Origin: Propionibacteriaceae bacterium
GTDB lineage: Bacteria > Actinomycetota > Actinomycetes > Propionibacteriales > Propionibacteriaceae
NCBI GenBank assembly: GCA_031272195.1
Contig: JAISUF010000112.1
Span: 1 to 45,871 of the forward strand
Length of the DNA stretch: 45,871 bases
Reading direction: 5' to 3'
Shown here: in pieces, positions 33,857-42,972 of the stretch
Layout: each line of letters opens with the position of its first letter
Numbering within the stretch: position 1 is the stretch's first letter
The notes under the pieces: model-generated
The model's input: only the letters and a program-made list of their open reading frames with translations
What the model was told of the DNA's origin: nothing
Database searches by the model: none
Made by a program: the position numbers and the translations under genes

Positions 33857-35013
33857 GCAACCTCGACGCCGCCACCGAGGCCATCGCCTCGCACCTGCAC
33901 CCGACCGCCTCCTACAACCTGGCCGACCACGCTCTGCCCACCGGCAAAGAGGAGATTTGGCGGTTCACGCCCCTGGAGCCGCTGCGCCCGGTGCTGGAGG
34001 GCGCCTCCGCCGACGCCGAGTTGGCCTGGTCGGGCGAGTTGCCCGAGCAGGTGTCACACGCCGAGCTGTCCAAGGAGGACGTCGTCGCCGCCGGGGCGCA
34101 AGCCCCGTTCGACCGGGTGGCCGCAGTCGCCCTCGACCACGCTGCGCAAAGCGCTCGCATCGACATCCCCGCCGGGCTGGAAGTCGCCGACCCGATCGTC
34201 ATCGACGCCGTCGGCCGCGGCGGCACGGTCTACGGCCGCACGCTGGTCAACGTCGGAGCGGGGGCGTCGGTGACGCTGGTGCTGCGCCATCGCGGCCTGG
34301 CGAACTACGGCGAGTTGACCAACATCGTGGTCGGGGACGGCGCGCGGCTGAACTTCGTCAGCGTCCAAGACTGGGACGACGGCGCCGTCCACGCCGGGCA
34401 GCACTCCATCCTGATCGGCAAGGACGCCCGCGTGAAGTCGGTGACGGCCTCGCTCGGCGGCAAGCTGATCCGCCTGATGGAGACGGCCAAATACGCCGGC
34501 ACGGGCGGCGAGCTGGAGCAGTTCGGCGTCTACTTCGCCGACGCCGGCCAGCACAGCGAGCACCGCCTGTTCGTCGACCACAACCTGCCGAACACGGTCT
34601 CGAACGTCGACTATCGCGGGGCCCTGCAAGGCGAAGGGGCCAACGCCGTGTGGATCGGCGACGTGCTGATCCGCAAGGTGGCTCAGAACATCTCGACCTA
34701 CGAGTCGAACAAGAATCTGCTGCTGACCGACGGCTGCCGGGCCGAGTCGGTGCCCAACTTGGAGATCGAGACCGGCGACATCCAAGGCGCCGGCCATTCG
34801 TCCACCACCGGCCGCTTCGACGACGAGCAGTTGTTCTACCTGCGCTCGCGCGGCATCCCCGAGGCCGAGGCGCGGCGCTTGGTGGTGCACGGCTTCTTCG
34901 CCGACATCATCCGCCGCATCGGCGTGCCCGAGGTGGAGCAGCGGCTGCTGGCCGTGTTGGAGAAAGAGCTTGACGCGGTGGGCCTGCCCGCCGCCAACAA
35001 CGAGGAGAACTGA
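33853..35013 (+). CDS. sufD: Fe-S cluster assembly protein SufD
   Basis: A protein of 386 aa, a SufB paralogue with the shared C-terminal beta-helix: [53 protein letters not shown]. The N-terminal part ([12 protein letters not shown]) is SufD-like. It partners SufB and SufC and helps iron entry. ATG overlaps the sufB stop by 4 nt and is followed directly by sufC. Confidence 0.94.
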   Translation: MSNLDAATEAIASHLHPTASYNLADHALPTGKEEIWRFTPLEPLRPVLEGASADAELAWSGELPEQVSHAELSKEDVVAAGAQAPFDRVAAVALDHAAQSARIDIPAGLEVADPIVIDAVGRGGTVYGRTLVNVGAGASVTLVLRHRGLANYGELTNIVVGDGARLNFVSVQDWDDGAVHAGQHSILIGKDARVKSVTASLGGKLIRLMETAKYAGTGGELEQFGVYFADAGQHSEHRLFVDHNLPNTVSNVDYRGALQGEGANAVWIGDVLIRKVAQNISTYESNKNLLLTDGCRAESVPNLEIETGDIQGAGHSSTTGRFDDEQLFYLRSRGIPEAEARRLVVHGFFADIIRRIGVPEVEQRLLAVLEKELDAVGLPAANNEEN

Positions 35014-35778
35014 ATGAGCACCCTGGAGATCAAAGACCTGCACGTCGAAGTCGAGACCGAGGCCGGCCCCAAGCAGATCCTGAAAGGCGTCGACCTGGTG
35101 ATCGCGTCCGGCGAGGTCCACGCCATCATGGGGCCGAATGGCTCGGGCAAGTCGACGATGGCCTATTCCGTGGCCGGCCACCCGAAATACACCATCACCC
35201 AGGGGTCGGTGAAGCTGGACGGCGTCGAGCTGACGCAGCTGAGCGTCGACCAGCGGGCCAAGGCGGGGCTGTTCCTGGCCATGCAGTATCCGATCGAGGT
35301 GCCCGGCGTGTCGGTGGCCAACTTCCTGCGGACCGCCAAGACGGCCCTGTCCGGCGAGGCGCCGAAGGTGCGAACGTGGGTCAAGGAGGTCAACGAGGCG
35401 ATGAGTCGGCTGGGCTTGGACGAGACGTTCTCGTCGCGGTCGCTCAACGAGGGCTTTTCGGGCGGGGAGAAGAAGCGCAACGAGATCGTCCAATTGGAGC
35501 TGCTCAAGCCGAAGTTCGCCATCTTGGACGAGACCGACTCCGGCCTGGACATCGACGCGCTGCGCATCGTCTCCGAGGGCGTCAACCGCTACATGGCCGA
35601 GGGCGGCCACGGCACGCTCCTGATCACCCATTACACCCGCATCCTCAACTACATCAAGCCCGACTTCGTCCACGTGTTCGTCGACGGGCGGATCGTCACC
35701 GAGGGCGGCCCGGAACTGGCTGAGAACTTGGAGGTGGAGGGCTACGACCGCTTCGTCAAGATGGCCGCGGCGGCGTGA
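35014..35778 (+). CDS. sufC: Fe-S assembly ATPase SufC
   Basis: A protein of 254 aa of the ABC ATPase fold without membrane domain. Walker A GPNGSGKST, the SufC-type signature FSGGEKKRNEI and Walker B FAILDETDSGLD are present. It drives the conformational changes of the SufBCD complex. The ATG directly abuts the sufD stop. A 131-bp gap with a GCGTCC/GGACGC hairpin follows before sufS. Confidence 0.96.
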   Translation: MSTLEIKDLHVEVETEAGPKQILKGVDLVIASGEVHAIMGPNGSGKSTMAYSVAGHPKYTITQGSVKLDGVELTQLSVDQRAKAGLFLAMQYPIEVPGVSVANFLRTAKTALSGEAPKVRTWVKEVNEAMSRLGLDETFSSRSLNEGFSGGEKKRNEIVQLELLKPKFAILDETDSGLDIDALRIVSEGVNRYMAEGGHGTLLITHYTRILNYIKPDFVHVFVDGRIVTEGGPELAENLEVEGYDRFVKMAAAA

Positions 35779-35909
35779 AGCCGACGGCTCGGAACCGGCG
35801 TGGAGCCGCGCGATTCGGCTCGGCGCGGCCGACGGCGCGTCCTGTCCGGACGCGGCGGGCTGTCCGTCGGTCGGCGGCTGGGGCTGTTCAAGGCTGAGAG
35901 GGGCTTGCG

Positions 35910-37154
35910 ATGGCGTATGACGTGGAACGCATCAGGGAGGACTTCCCGATCTTGTCGCGTGCCGTCAACGGGCATCCGCTGGCCTACCTCGACTCGGCCA
36001 ACACCGCGCAGAAGCCGCAGGCGGTGGTGGACGCCATCGCCGAGCACTACTTGAGCCATAACGCCAACGTCGCCCGGGCCATGCACGCCCTCGGCGCGGA
36101 GGCCACGCAGGCCTTCGAGGGAGCGCGGGCCAAAGTGGCGTCGTTCATCGGGGCTGGCAGCGCCGACGAGGTCGTCTTCACCAAGAACGCCTCCGAGGCG
36201 CTCAACTTGGCCGCCCACACTCTCGGCGCGGGCTTGAAGACGGGCGACGAGATCGTCGTCTCGGTCATGGAGCACCACTCCAACATCGTGCCCTGGCAGT
36301 TGCTTTGCCAGCGGACGGGGGCGCGGCTGCGCTGGTTCGACATCACCGACTCCGGCCGCCTCGACTTGGACAAGGCGCGCGCCGATGGCCTGATCAACGA
36401 GCGCACCAAGATCGTCTCCCTGGCGTGGGTGTCGAATGTGCTGGGCAGCGTCAACCCGGTGGCCGAGGTCGCCGACTGGGCGCATTCGGTCGGCGCGGCC
36501 TTCGTTGTGGACGCCTCCCAGGGCGTGCCCCACCTGCCGACGGCCAGGCCGCTGGGCGACTTGATGGCCTTCACCGGGCACAAGCTGCTCGGGCCGACCG
36601 GCGTCGGCGTCCTGTGGGGGAGGGGCGAGCTGCTCGAAGCGCTGCCGCCCTTCCTAGGCGGCGGCGAGATGATCGAGGTGGTGCGCATGGAGGGATCGAC
36701 GTACGCGCCGCCGCCGCACCGCTTCGAGGCCGGCACGCCGCCGATCGCCCAAGCGGTCGGCCTGGGCGCCGCCATCGACTATCTGCAAGCGGTCGGCATG
36801 GATGAGATCGCAGCCCACGAGCGGTCGGTCACGGAGCATGCTCTGGCCAGGCTGGGGAGCATCGAGGGCCTGCGCGTGCTCGGTCCGACGACGGCCGAGG
36901 ATCGCGGCGGGGCCGTCTCGTTCACGCTGGCCACCCGCGACGGCCTGGCCATCCACCCGCACGACGTCATGCAGTTCCTCGACGCCCAGGGCATCGCGGT
37001 GCGCGGCGGCCACCACTGCGCCCGCCCGCTGCACGAGCGGCTGGGCGTCCAGTCGTCGACCAGGATGTCGAGCTACCTCTACACGACGACCGGCGAGATC
37101 GACCGCCTGGCCGACGCGCTAGTCTATGTGCGCGATTTCTTCGGGAGGGTTTGA
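35910..37154 (+). CDS. sufS: Cysteine desulfurase SufS
   Basis: A protein of 414 aa, PLP-dependent aminotransferase class V. VMEHHSNIVPW, VDASQGVPHL and FTGHKLLGPTGVGVLWG (PLP Lys) are present. RGGHHCARPLHERLG carries the active-site Cys that takes sulfur from cysteine. It passes the persulfide to SufU encoded next. ATG preceded by GAGAGG; its stop overlaps the sufU ATG by 1 nt. Confidence 0.95.
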   Translation: MAYDVERIREDFPILSRAVNGHPLAYLDSANTAQKPQAVVDAIAEHYLSHNANVARAMHALGAEATQAFEGARAKVASFIGAGSADEVVFTKNASEALNLAAHTLGAGLKTGDEIVVSVMEHHSNIVPWQLLCQRTGARLRWFDITDSGRLDLDKARADGLINERTKIVSLAWVSNVLGSVNPVAEVADWAHSVGAAFVVDASQGVPHLPTARPLGDLMAFTGHKLLGPTGVGVLWGRGELLEALPPFLGGGEMIEVVRMEGSTYAPPPHRFEAGTPPIAQAVGLGAAIDYLQAVGMDEIAAHERSVTEHALARLGSIEGLRVLGPTTAEDRGGAVSFTLATRDGLAIHPHDVMQFLDAQGIAVRGGHHCARPLHERLGVQSSTRMSSYLYTTTGEIDRLADALVYVRDFFGRV

Positions 37155-37645
37155 TGGACGACGCCAGTGTCGAGGCGATGTACCAGGAGATCATCCTGGA
37201 CCACTACCGCCGCAAGTCCCATTCCGGTCTGCGGGAGCCGTTCTCCTGCCAGGTCGGCCACGTCAACCCGACCTGCGGCGATGAGGTCGAGTTGCGCGTC
37301 CGGCTGGACGGCGACACGGTGGCCGACGTCTCGTACGAGGCGGTCGGCTGCGCCATCTCGCAGGCCTCGACATCGGTCATGAGCGATCTGGTGATCGGCC
37401 AGACGGTGGACGGGGCGTTCGCGGCGTACGACGCCTTCCACAAGCTGATGGACTCCCAGGGCGTCGTGGACGACCTGGACGCCGCCGAGGCCGTGTTGGG
37501 CGACGGGGTGGCGTTCGTCGGCGTGGCCAAGTTCCCGGCCCGCGTCAAGTGCGCCCTGCTGGGCTGGTCGGCCTTCCGGGACGCCGCCCTGCAGGCTATC
37601 GAAGGCGGCGCGGGCAGCGCCAAGAAGGAGAGTCCCCATGGATGA
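37154..37645 (+). CDS. sufU: Zinc-dependent sulfurtransferase SufU
   Basis: A protein of 163 aa. Three conserved cysteines appear in NPTCGDEVEL, EAVGCAISQAS and RVKCALLGW, with an Asp in the first motif. This is the SufU arrangement, in which Zn swaps ligands with SufS to accept the persulfide. The ATG at 37154 has GGGAGG 5 nt upstream. It overlaps the next gene by 8 nt. Confidence 0.94.
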   Translation: MDDASVEAMYQEIILDHYRRKSHSGLREPFSCQVGHVNPTCGDEVELRVRLDGDTVADVSYEAVGCAISQASTSVMSDLVIGQTVDGAFAAYDAFHKLMDSQGVVDDLDAAEAVLGDGVAFVGVAKFPARVKCALLGWSAFRDAALQAIEGGAGSAKKESPHG

Positions 37646-38015
37646 GCAGCGTCCCTCCGAACTGGTTCGAGACACCTTCCCGCCCGACGCCGAGCCGCCC
37701 AGCGCCCGGCCGACGCAAGAGGACGTGCTGGAGGCGTTGAAGGACGTCGTCGACCCGGAGCTGATGGTCAACATCGTCGACTTGGGCTTGGTGTACGGCG
37801 TCGACATCGACGAGGCGTCCAACGTCACCATCGACATGACGCTGACCACCCCGACCTGTCCGCTGACCGACCGCCTCGAATACGACACCCAACTGGCTCT
37901 GGAGGGCTTGGCCAACTCGGTGGCGATCAACTGGGTCTGGCTGCCGCCGTGGACCCTCGACAACATCACCGACGACGGCCGCGAGCAGCTTCGCGCCATC
38001 GGCTACAACCTGTGA
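37638..38015 (+). CDS. sufT: SufT/MIP18-family Fe-S assembly factor
   Basis: A protein of 125 aa with the DUF59 core: LEALKDVVDPELMVNIVDLGLVYG, TTPTCPLTDRL (conserved Cys) and INWVWLPPWTLDNI. The family helps mature Fe-S proteins. It closes the operon sufR-B-D-C-S-U-T and starts inside the end of sufU. Confidence 0.92.
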   Translation: MDEQRPSELVRDTFPPDAEPPSARPTQEDVLEALKDVVDPELMVNIVDLGLVYGVDIDEASNVTIDMTLTTPTCPLTDRLEYDTQLALEGLANSVAINWVWLPPWTLDNITDDGREQLRAIGYNL

Positions 38016-38039
38016 GCGAGACCCGTCCTGCGCGGCGAG

Positions 38040-38045
38040 TAGGCT
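38040..38045 (+). promoter_or_regulatory. -10 element (TAGGCT) of the DUF421 gene
   Basis: A TANNNT hexamer with a 7-nt gap to the ATG at 38053; suggests the gene is transcribed separately from suf. Confidence 0.45.
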
Positions 38046-38052
38046 GGCGGCC

Positions 38053-38631
38053 ATGTGGGAGAGGCTGTGGGCCGAACTGGGCATCGGCGGCTGGCAGGCG
38101 CTGGCGCTGGTAGTCGCCACGACGGTGCTGTTCTGGTTCTTCACCTGGCTGATGCACGCCTTCGGGGCGCGGCTGCGGCTGCGCGTCTCCACGGCGTCGC
38201 TGGCCCTGATGACGGTCGTCGGCGCGATCACCGCCCGCTCGATTCTGGGCGAGCGCCCGACGATGGCCGCCGGCGTCATCGCGTTGACGGTGCTGTTCTT
38301 CTGGGAGTGGGTGCTGCGGCGCGGCTCGCGCTGGCTGCGTCGGCGGCGCGGCGTGCACCGCCTGGCCTGGCTGGTGATGGCCGACGGGCAGGTGCGGCCC
38401 GAGCCGCTGCGCAAGTTGGGCATCAGCGAGGGCAATCTGATGATCAGGCTGCGGCGGGCCGGCGTCACGGCGTTGCGGCAGGTCGAGTACGCGATTATCG
38501 AGTCGGACGGCTCCCTGACGGTGGTGCGGGCCGGGCAGGACGTCGATCCCGAGCTGCTGGTCGGCGTGGCCGGACTGGCCGGCCGCGGCGGCGAACCCGT
38601 CGGCGACGCCGCCGCCGGGGAGGCCCTCTGA
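38053..38631 (+). CDS. DUF421 membrane protein (YetF-like)
   Basis: A protein of 192 aa. Three N-terminal transmembrane helices (about residues 12-90), with the family's GAITARSILGERPTMAAGVIAL segment between the second and third, are followed by a cytoplasmic DUF421 domain (ADGQVRPEPLRKLGISEGNLMIRLR, VEYAIIESDGSLTV). DUF421 proteins are common, and YetF has been linked to spore and membrane-mechanical roles; the function here is unknown. Short Gly/Ala-rich C-terminal tail. Confidence 0.87.
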   Translation: MWERLWAELGIGGWQALALVVATTVLFWFFTWLMHAFGARLRLRVSTASLALMTVVGAITARSILGERPTMAAGVIALTVLFFWEWVLRRGSRWLRRRRGVHRLAWLVMADGQVRPEPLRKLGISEGNLMIRLRRAGVTALRQVEYAIIESDGSLTVVRAGQDVDPELLVGVAGLAGRGGEPVGDAAAGEAL

Positions 38632-38891
38632 GTGGACGAGGACGCGGCGGAGGCGACCGCCGGAGACGGACCCCCTGGGGACGGGACCGCTCCAGACGGC
38701 GCCGCTGGCGACGCCGCCGATGGGGATGCCGCCGTCTGACCACTTCCAGGCCTGGTTGGCTTGGCCGCCGGTAACGAAACCGCCCGCCCGGACGTGTTGT
38801 AGTCAGACCGCGCAGCCCGCGCGGCGGCAGAGACTTTGGCGGTCGGGATGGGCGACCTGAGCAGCCCAACACCGCCAGAAGGGCGGCGAAG

Positions 38892-40880
38892 ATGACGACC
38901 AATCAAGGGGCCTTTCGGCCCAAGGCGGCGATATCGGTGACGGCCCTGGTCTGCGCGGCCGTGGTCGTGGCGGCGGGGGTGGCGCAGTATCGCCAATCGC
39001 TCGAGCGGGCCGCCCAGTTTTCGGCGGCCAAGGTGGTGAAGGCCGCCACGGCGACCAGTGGCGTGGCGTTCCAGGCAGACTCCGTCTCGGAGTACGCCGA
39101 CGTCATCGCCTCTCTCAAAGCCGCCCTGGAACGCAATGGTTGCCGCCCGTCCAACTATTGCCGCGTGGCCGACTACTCCTGGTCGGGCTTTGGCTACCCG
39201 TTGACGGCCAGCGCGCCGATGGCGGCCTCCGCCGGCACCGACGCTGCGGCGTCGGGCCAGTCGGGCTACACCGGCACCAACGTCCAAGTCGCCGGCATCG
39301 ACGAGGGGGACGTCGTCAAGACCGACGGCAAACGCATTTTCATCGCCTCCGGAAACACTGTTTCGATCGTCGCGGCTGACGCGGCGGCCACCGATGAGAT
39401 CGCCAGAATCGAAATGTCCGAGGTCGTCGCGCGCCCGGACGGCAAAGTGGTTCTCGAAAGCCCGGTCATCGAACTGATGGCGAGCGGCGACACGCTGCTG
39501 GTGTTCACCCATGAATTGGTCCCAGACGACACCGATTCGGTGGGCGCCAGCGGTTCCCAATACGTGTACTTCAACGTCCAGCAGACGAGGGTCTCGCTGT
39601 TCGACGTCTCCCAACCCGATCAGCCCCGATTCATCAAGTCGCTGGGCCAAAGCGGCGCCTACCAGACCTCGCGCCTGACCGACGGCGTCCTCTACTTGGC
39701 AACCTCGTACGTCCCGTTCCGCGACGGCTGGACCGAGTTCGACGATCCCGCCGATTTCGTGCCCGCCGTATACGACGGTGAAAGCGCCAGCGTCCTGCCG
39801 GATTCCCACATCCAGGTCTTCTCTCAGGGAAGCAGCGGCAGCTATTCCGTGGTCACCTCTCTGGACGTGGCGGCGCGGACCCGCCTCGACAGCATCGCCG
39901 TGCTGGGCTGCGGGGCCGACAACTTCTACATGGGCGAGTCCAATTTCTACCTGGCCGGCTCCGACTCGCAGGCAGACGAGGACGCCGAGGTCATCTCGGC
40001 CAGGCAACTGGCCGCAGCGGGGTTGGACGACACCTCCGGGTACGTCACCCACTTGGTCCGGGTGTCGATGGACGCCGGCTGGCTGAGGATCGCCGCACAG
40101 GAGACGATTCCCGGCCGGCTAGTCGATCAGTTCGCCATGGACGAGTACGAGGGGCACTTGCGTGTCGGCGTGCAAGTCGAGGGCTCCCACGACGGCGATT
40201 GGCGCACCGTGGCGGCCCTGTACGTGCTCGACGACTCGTTGGGCGTCGTCGGCAGCGTCCCCGAACTGGTCAGCGGCGAAACCGTCGAATCGGTGCGCTT
40301 CGACGGGCCGGTCGGTTACGTGGTGACGTATCGGCAGGTGGACCCGCTGTTCGCCATCGACCTGGCCGACCCGGCCCAGCCCAAGGTCGTCGGCGAGCTG
40401 AAGATTCCGGGCTTCAGCACCTACCTGCACCCGTTCGGCGACGGCCTGCTGTTGGGGCTGGGCGTCGACGCCGACGACTCCGGGACTCAGGATGGCCTCA
40501 AGCTGAGCATGTTCGACGTCTCCAACCCGCTGAAGCTGGCCCAGAAGGACGCCGCCCACCTCGACGCCCAAAGCGCCAAGGCGCTGAGCGACCATCGCGC
40601 CGTGTTCGTCGACGTGAAGCGGGGCCTGGTCGGCTTCCAAACCACCAGCTTGTTCGAGCGCGAAGACGCGGACGAGGGCATCCGGTACGAGATTGTGGCC
40701 AAGTTCTCGCTATACCGCCACGACGACGCGGGCTTCCACCTGCTCAAGGCGTTGGACGCCTCGGACCCCGACGCGCGGGGGGTCCGCATCGGCGAGTACT
40801 TCTACCTGTGCGAGTCGGAGCGGGTCTCGGCTTACGCGATGTCCGATTTGGCGAAGGTGGCCGACGTGTCGCTGGCCTGA
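38892..40880 (+). CDS. Secreted beta-propeller domain protein
   Basis: A protein of 662 aa. A signal peptide or membrane anchor (residues about 10-35) is followed by a short alpha region and the hallmark TNVQVAGIDEGDVVKTDGKRIF of the bacterial 'beta propeller' family (PF09826). Blade-like repeats run to the C terminus: VSLFDVSQPDQPRFIKSL, VGYVVTYRQVDPLFAIDLAD, LKLSMFDVSNPLKL. Related proteins are predicted extracellular and have no firm function. The ATG at 38892 is the start; the 152 bp upstream hold no other gene. Converges with the Lrp gene. Confidence 0.87.
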   Translation: MTTNQGAFRPKAAISVTALVCAAVVVAAGVAQYRQSLERAAQFSAAKVVKAATATSGVAFQADSVSEYADVIASLKAALERNGCRPSNYCRVADYSWSGFGYPLTASAPMAASAGTDAAASGQSGYTGTNVQVAGIDEGDVVKTDGKRIFIASGNTVSIVAADAAATDEIARIEMSEVVARPDGKVVLESPVIELMASGDTLLVFTHELVPDDTDSVGASGSQYVYFNVQQTRVSLFDVSQPDQPRFIKSLGQSGAYQTSRLTDGVLYLATSYVPFRDGWTEFDDPADFVPAVYDGESASVLPDSHIQVFSQGSSGSYSVVTSLDVAARTRLDSIAVLGCGADNFYMGESNFYLAGSDSQADEDAEVISARQLAAAGLDDTSGYVTHLVRVSMDAGWLRIAAQETIPGRLVDQFAMDEYEGHLRVGVQVEGSHDGDWRTVAALYVLDDSLGVVGSVPELVSGETVESVRFDGPVGYVVTYRQVDPLFAIDLADPAQPKVVGELKIPGFSTYLHPFGDGLLLGLGVDADDSGTQDGLKLSMFDVSNPLKLAQKDAAHLDAQSAKALSDHRAVFVDVKRGLVGFQTTSLFEREDADEGIRYEIVAKFSLYRHDDAGFHLLKALDASDPDARGVRIGEYFYLCESERVSAYAMSDLAKVADVSLA

Positions 40881-41013
40881 GGGGCCAGGCGATCAGCCGG
40901 GCCGGGTTTGGGCCGCCGGGACGGCCTGGCCGGATGCGCCGGTGTTCGGCGTGTCGCCGGGCTGCGATCACGCCGACAGCGGCGGACTCGGGGCCAGCCA
41001 GGGCCAGTCGGCC

Positions 41014-41502
41014 TCAGCGCGATCCGGCGGGTTTGAGCGGCGTCATCTTGCGTCCTTCGATGGCCTCCATGACGACCGACGTCTCGGTGTCGGCGACGGC
41101 CTCCGAGGAGTTCAGCTCGTTGAGGACGAAGTCGCGCAGATCGCCGGAGCTGGCGACGGCGAACTCGACCATCAGGTCGTGGTTGCCCGCCAGGAACCAC
41201 ACCCGCACGACGCCGTCCACCCCGGCCAGGCGTTTGGCCTCCTGCAGGAGGGTGTCGCGGTAGCCGCTGCGCAGTTTGACGAGGGCCAGCGCCCGCATCG
41301 GGCGCCCCAGGGCGGCCATGTCGATGGTGGTGTGGAAGCCCTTGACGACCCCGGCGCGGATCATCGACTGCACACGGGCGTAGCAGGTCGACTCGGCGAC
41401 GTTGACCTGTTTGGCGATGGCCGAGTTGGACAGGCGGGCGTTGTGGGCCAGGATCTCGAGGATGCGCCGGTCGATGTCGTCCAGTTGCCGGTCGTCTTTC
41501 AC
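41014..41502 (-). CDS. Lrp/AsnC-family transcription regulator
   Basis: A protein of 162 aa. The N-terminal helix-turn-helix (DDIDRRILEILAHNARLSNSAIAKQV, ESTCYARVQSMIRAGVV) is followed by the ligand-binding RAM domain (MRALALVKLRSG, FLAGNHDLMVEFAV). It is divergent from alanine dehydrogenase, the layout of AldR in actinobacteria, and probably activates or represses it in response to alanine. The start is GTG at 41502: a TAG lies just upstream in frame, GGGAG touches the start codon so it cannot act as a normal ribosome binding site, and TAGGGT ends 7 nt upstream. Leaderless translation is the best reading. Confidence 0.92.
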   Translation of the reverse strand: MKDDRQLDDIDRRILEILAHNARLSNSAIAKQVNVAESTCYARVQSMIRAGVVKGFHTTIDMAALGRPMRALALVKLRSGYRDTLLQEAKRLAGVDGVVRVWFLAGNHDLMVEFAVASSGDLRDFVLNELNSSEAVADTETSVVMEAIEGRKMTPLKPAGSR

Positions 41503-41509
41503 TCCCTAG

Positions 41510-41515
41510 ACCCTA
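41510..41515 (-). promoter_or_regulatory. -10 element (TAGGGT) of the Lrp gene
   Basis: A TANNNT hexamer with a 7-nt gap to the GTG at 41502. Confidence 0.5.
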
Positions 41516-41548
41516 ATGCAACCAGGCGGCGTTCGCCAGGGCCGGCGG

Positions 41549-41561
41549 CGAAGATTCTTCG
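41549..41561. promoter_or_regulatory. Palindrome CGAAGA-T-TCTTCG between Lrp and ald
   Basis: A perfect 13-bp inverted repeat in the divergent intergenic region, 34 nt from the -10 of the regulator gene. Lrp-family proteins bind degenerate palindromes of this size, so it is a candidate operator. Confidence 0.45.
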
Positions 41562-41704
41562 GCGGTTGCCCGGTTCGCGGCGAGGATCGTTCACACTTGC
41601 GACGACCTGCCCCCGCACGGCTTCACAGGCGTTCGGCGGCCGGGAAACAATAGCAGCACGAACAGCCAAGCGGGCGACGAAGCCCACCAACCAAGGAGTC
41701 GACT

Positions 41705-42823
41705 ATGAAGATCGGTGTCCCGACTGAGATCAAGAGCCAAGAGAACCGCGTCGCCATCACGCCCGCCGGCGTCCACCACCTGGCCCAAGCCCATCACGAG
41801 ATTTTCGTGCAGGCCGGTGCGGGGCTGGGCTCGGGCATCAGCGACGCCGACTACGTCGAGGCCGGCGCGACCATCCTGGAGCAGGCCGCCGACGTCTGGG
41901 GCGAGGCCGAGCTGCTCATCAAGGTGAAGGAGCCCATCGCCAGCGAATACCAGTACCTGCGCCAAGACCAGGTCGTCTTCACCTACCTGCACCTGGCCGC
42001 CGACAAGGAGCAGACCGACGCGCTGCTGGCCTCCAAGACGACCTCGATCGCCTACGAGACCGTCCAGACCGGCTCGGGCGCGCTGCCGCTGCTGTCCCCG
42101 ATGTCCGAGGTGGCCGGGCGCATGTCGGCCATCGTCGGGGCCAACGCGCTGCTGAAACATTTCGGCGGCAAGGGCATCCAGGTGTCCGGCGTGCCCGGCA
42201 CCCGTCCGGCCAAGGCCGTCGTCATCGGCGCCGGCGTGGCCGGCCAGAGCGCCGCCCAGATGTTGTACGGCATGCGCGCCGACGTCTCCATCTTCGACGT
42301 CAACCTGGCCCGCCTGGCCCAGCTCGACTCGGAGTTCGGCGGCCACGCCAAGACGCTCTACTCGACGCAGTACGCCATCGCCAAGGAGCTTGAGGACGCC
42401 GACATCGTCATCGGCTCGGTGCTGATTCCCGGCGCCCGCGCGCCGAAACTGGTCACCCACGAGATGATCGTCAACGCCTTGCCCGGCACGGTCTTCGTCG
42501 ACATCGCGGTGGACCAGGGCGGCTGCTTCGCCGACACCCATCCGACCACCCACGCCGACCCGGTGTTCGCCGTCGGGGAGTCGATCCTGTACGCCGTCGC
42601 CAACATGCCGGGCGCCTTGCCGATGACGTCCACCTACGCGCTGACCAACGCCACGCTGGGGTACGCCACCGAGATCGCCAACAAGGGCTGGAAGCAGGCC
42701 CTGCGCGACAACAAGCCGCTGTCGCGGGGCCTGTCGACCTTCGACGGCCAGTTGACCAGCAAGCCGGTGGCCGACGCCTGGGGCTACCAGTCGATCTCCA
42801 TCGACTCGGTGCTGCAGGGCTGA
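41705..42823 (+). CDS. ald: Alanine dehydrogenase
   Basis: A protein of 372 aa, the family's standard length. MKIGVPTEIKSQENRVAITP is the usual start; LIKVKEP, YLHLAAD and SEVAGRMS supply substrate-binding residues; GAGVAGQSAAQMLYGM is the NAD-binding loop; VFVDIAVDQGGCF follows. It interconverts L-alanine and pyruvate with NAD+. The start is preceded by AAGGAG. Control by the divergent Lrp-type regulator is likely. Confidence 0.96.
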   Translation: MKIGVPTEIKSQENRVAITPAGVHHLAQAHHEIFVQAGAGLGSGISDADYVEAGATILEQAADVWGEAELLIKVKEPIASEYQYLRQDQVVFTYLHLAADKEQTDALLASKTTSIAYETVQTGSGALPLLSPMSEVAGRMSAIVGANALLKHFGGKGIQVSGVPGTRPAKAVVIGAGVAGQSAAQMLYGMRADVSIFDVNLARLAQLDSEFGGHAKTLYSTQYAIAKELEDADIVIGSVLIPGARAPKLVTHEMIVNALPGTVFVDIAVDQGGCFADTHPTTHADPVFAVGESILYAVANMPGALPMTSTYALTNATLGYATEIANKGWKQALRDNKPLSRGLSTFDGQLTSKPVADAWGYQSISIDSVLQG

Positions 42824-42846
42824 GCCGATGCGGCGGTTAGGGCCGG

Positions 42847-42919
42847 TGTCCCCAGTCGGATTCGAACCGACACTGGAGCGGGTTTAAGCCGCCTGCCTCT
42901 GCCGTTGGGCTATGGGGAC
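42847..42919 (-). tRNA. Class I (short variable loop) tRNA with anticodon TAA
   Basis: The minus-strand cloverleaf is regular: acceptor GTCCCCA/TGGGGAC, D arm GCC/GGC with G18-G19, anticodon stem GGCGG/CCGCT, loop CTTAAAC (U33 present, anticodon UAA), variable loop of five bases CCAGT, T arm GTCGG-TTCGAAT-CCGAC, discriminator A. UAA reads UUA (and UUG) leucine codons, but bacterial tRNA-Leu normally has a long variable arm. The identity is therefore uncertain. CCG, not CCA, follows the discriminator. Confidence 0.85.
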
Positions 42920-42940
42920 TCGCGCCCCAGCCTAGCCGCA

Positions 42941-42972
42941 CTGTGCCCCCGACAACGAAGTCGGGGGCACAG
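42941..42972. terminator. Long perfect hairpin upstream of the UAA tRNA
   Basis: A 13-bp uninterrupted stem (42941-42953 with 42960-42972, core GCCCCCGAC/GTCGGGGGC) and a 6-nt loop AACGAA. It lies between ald and the sixA-like gene, on the 5' side of the minus-strand tRNA. No U tract; a terminator for ald readthrough or a processing structure is possible. Confidence 0.45.

Noticed and set aside
35779..35909. Possible promoter or extra gene in the sufC-sufS gap
   Set aside because: Only a short GCGTCC/GGACGC hairpin is visible, with no -10-like hexamer near sufS and no coding signal; sufS is probably still part of the suf operon.
38632..38739. GTG-started frame of 35 codons directly after the DUF421 gene, very acidic and Gly/Ala-rich
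   Set aside because: Composition is what random GC-rich DNA gives in this frame, with no ribosome binding site and no recognisable motif.
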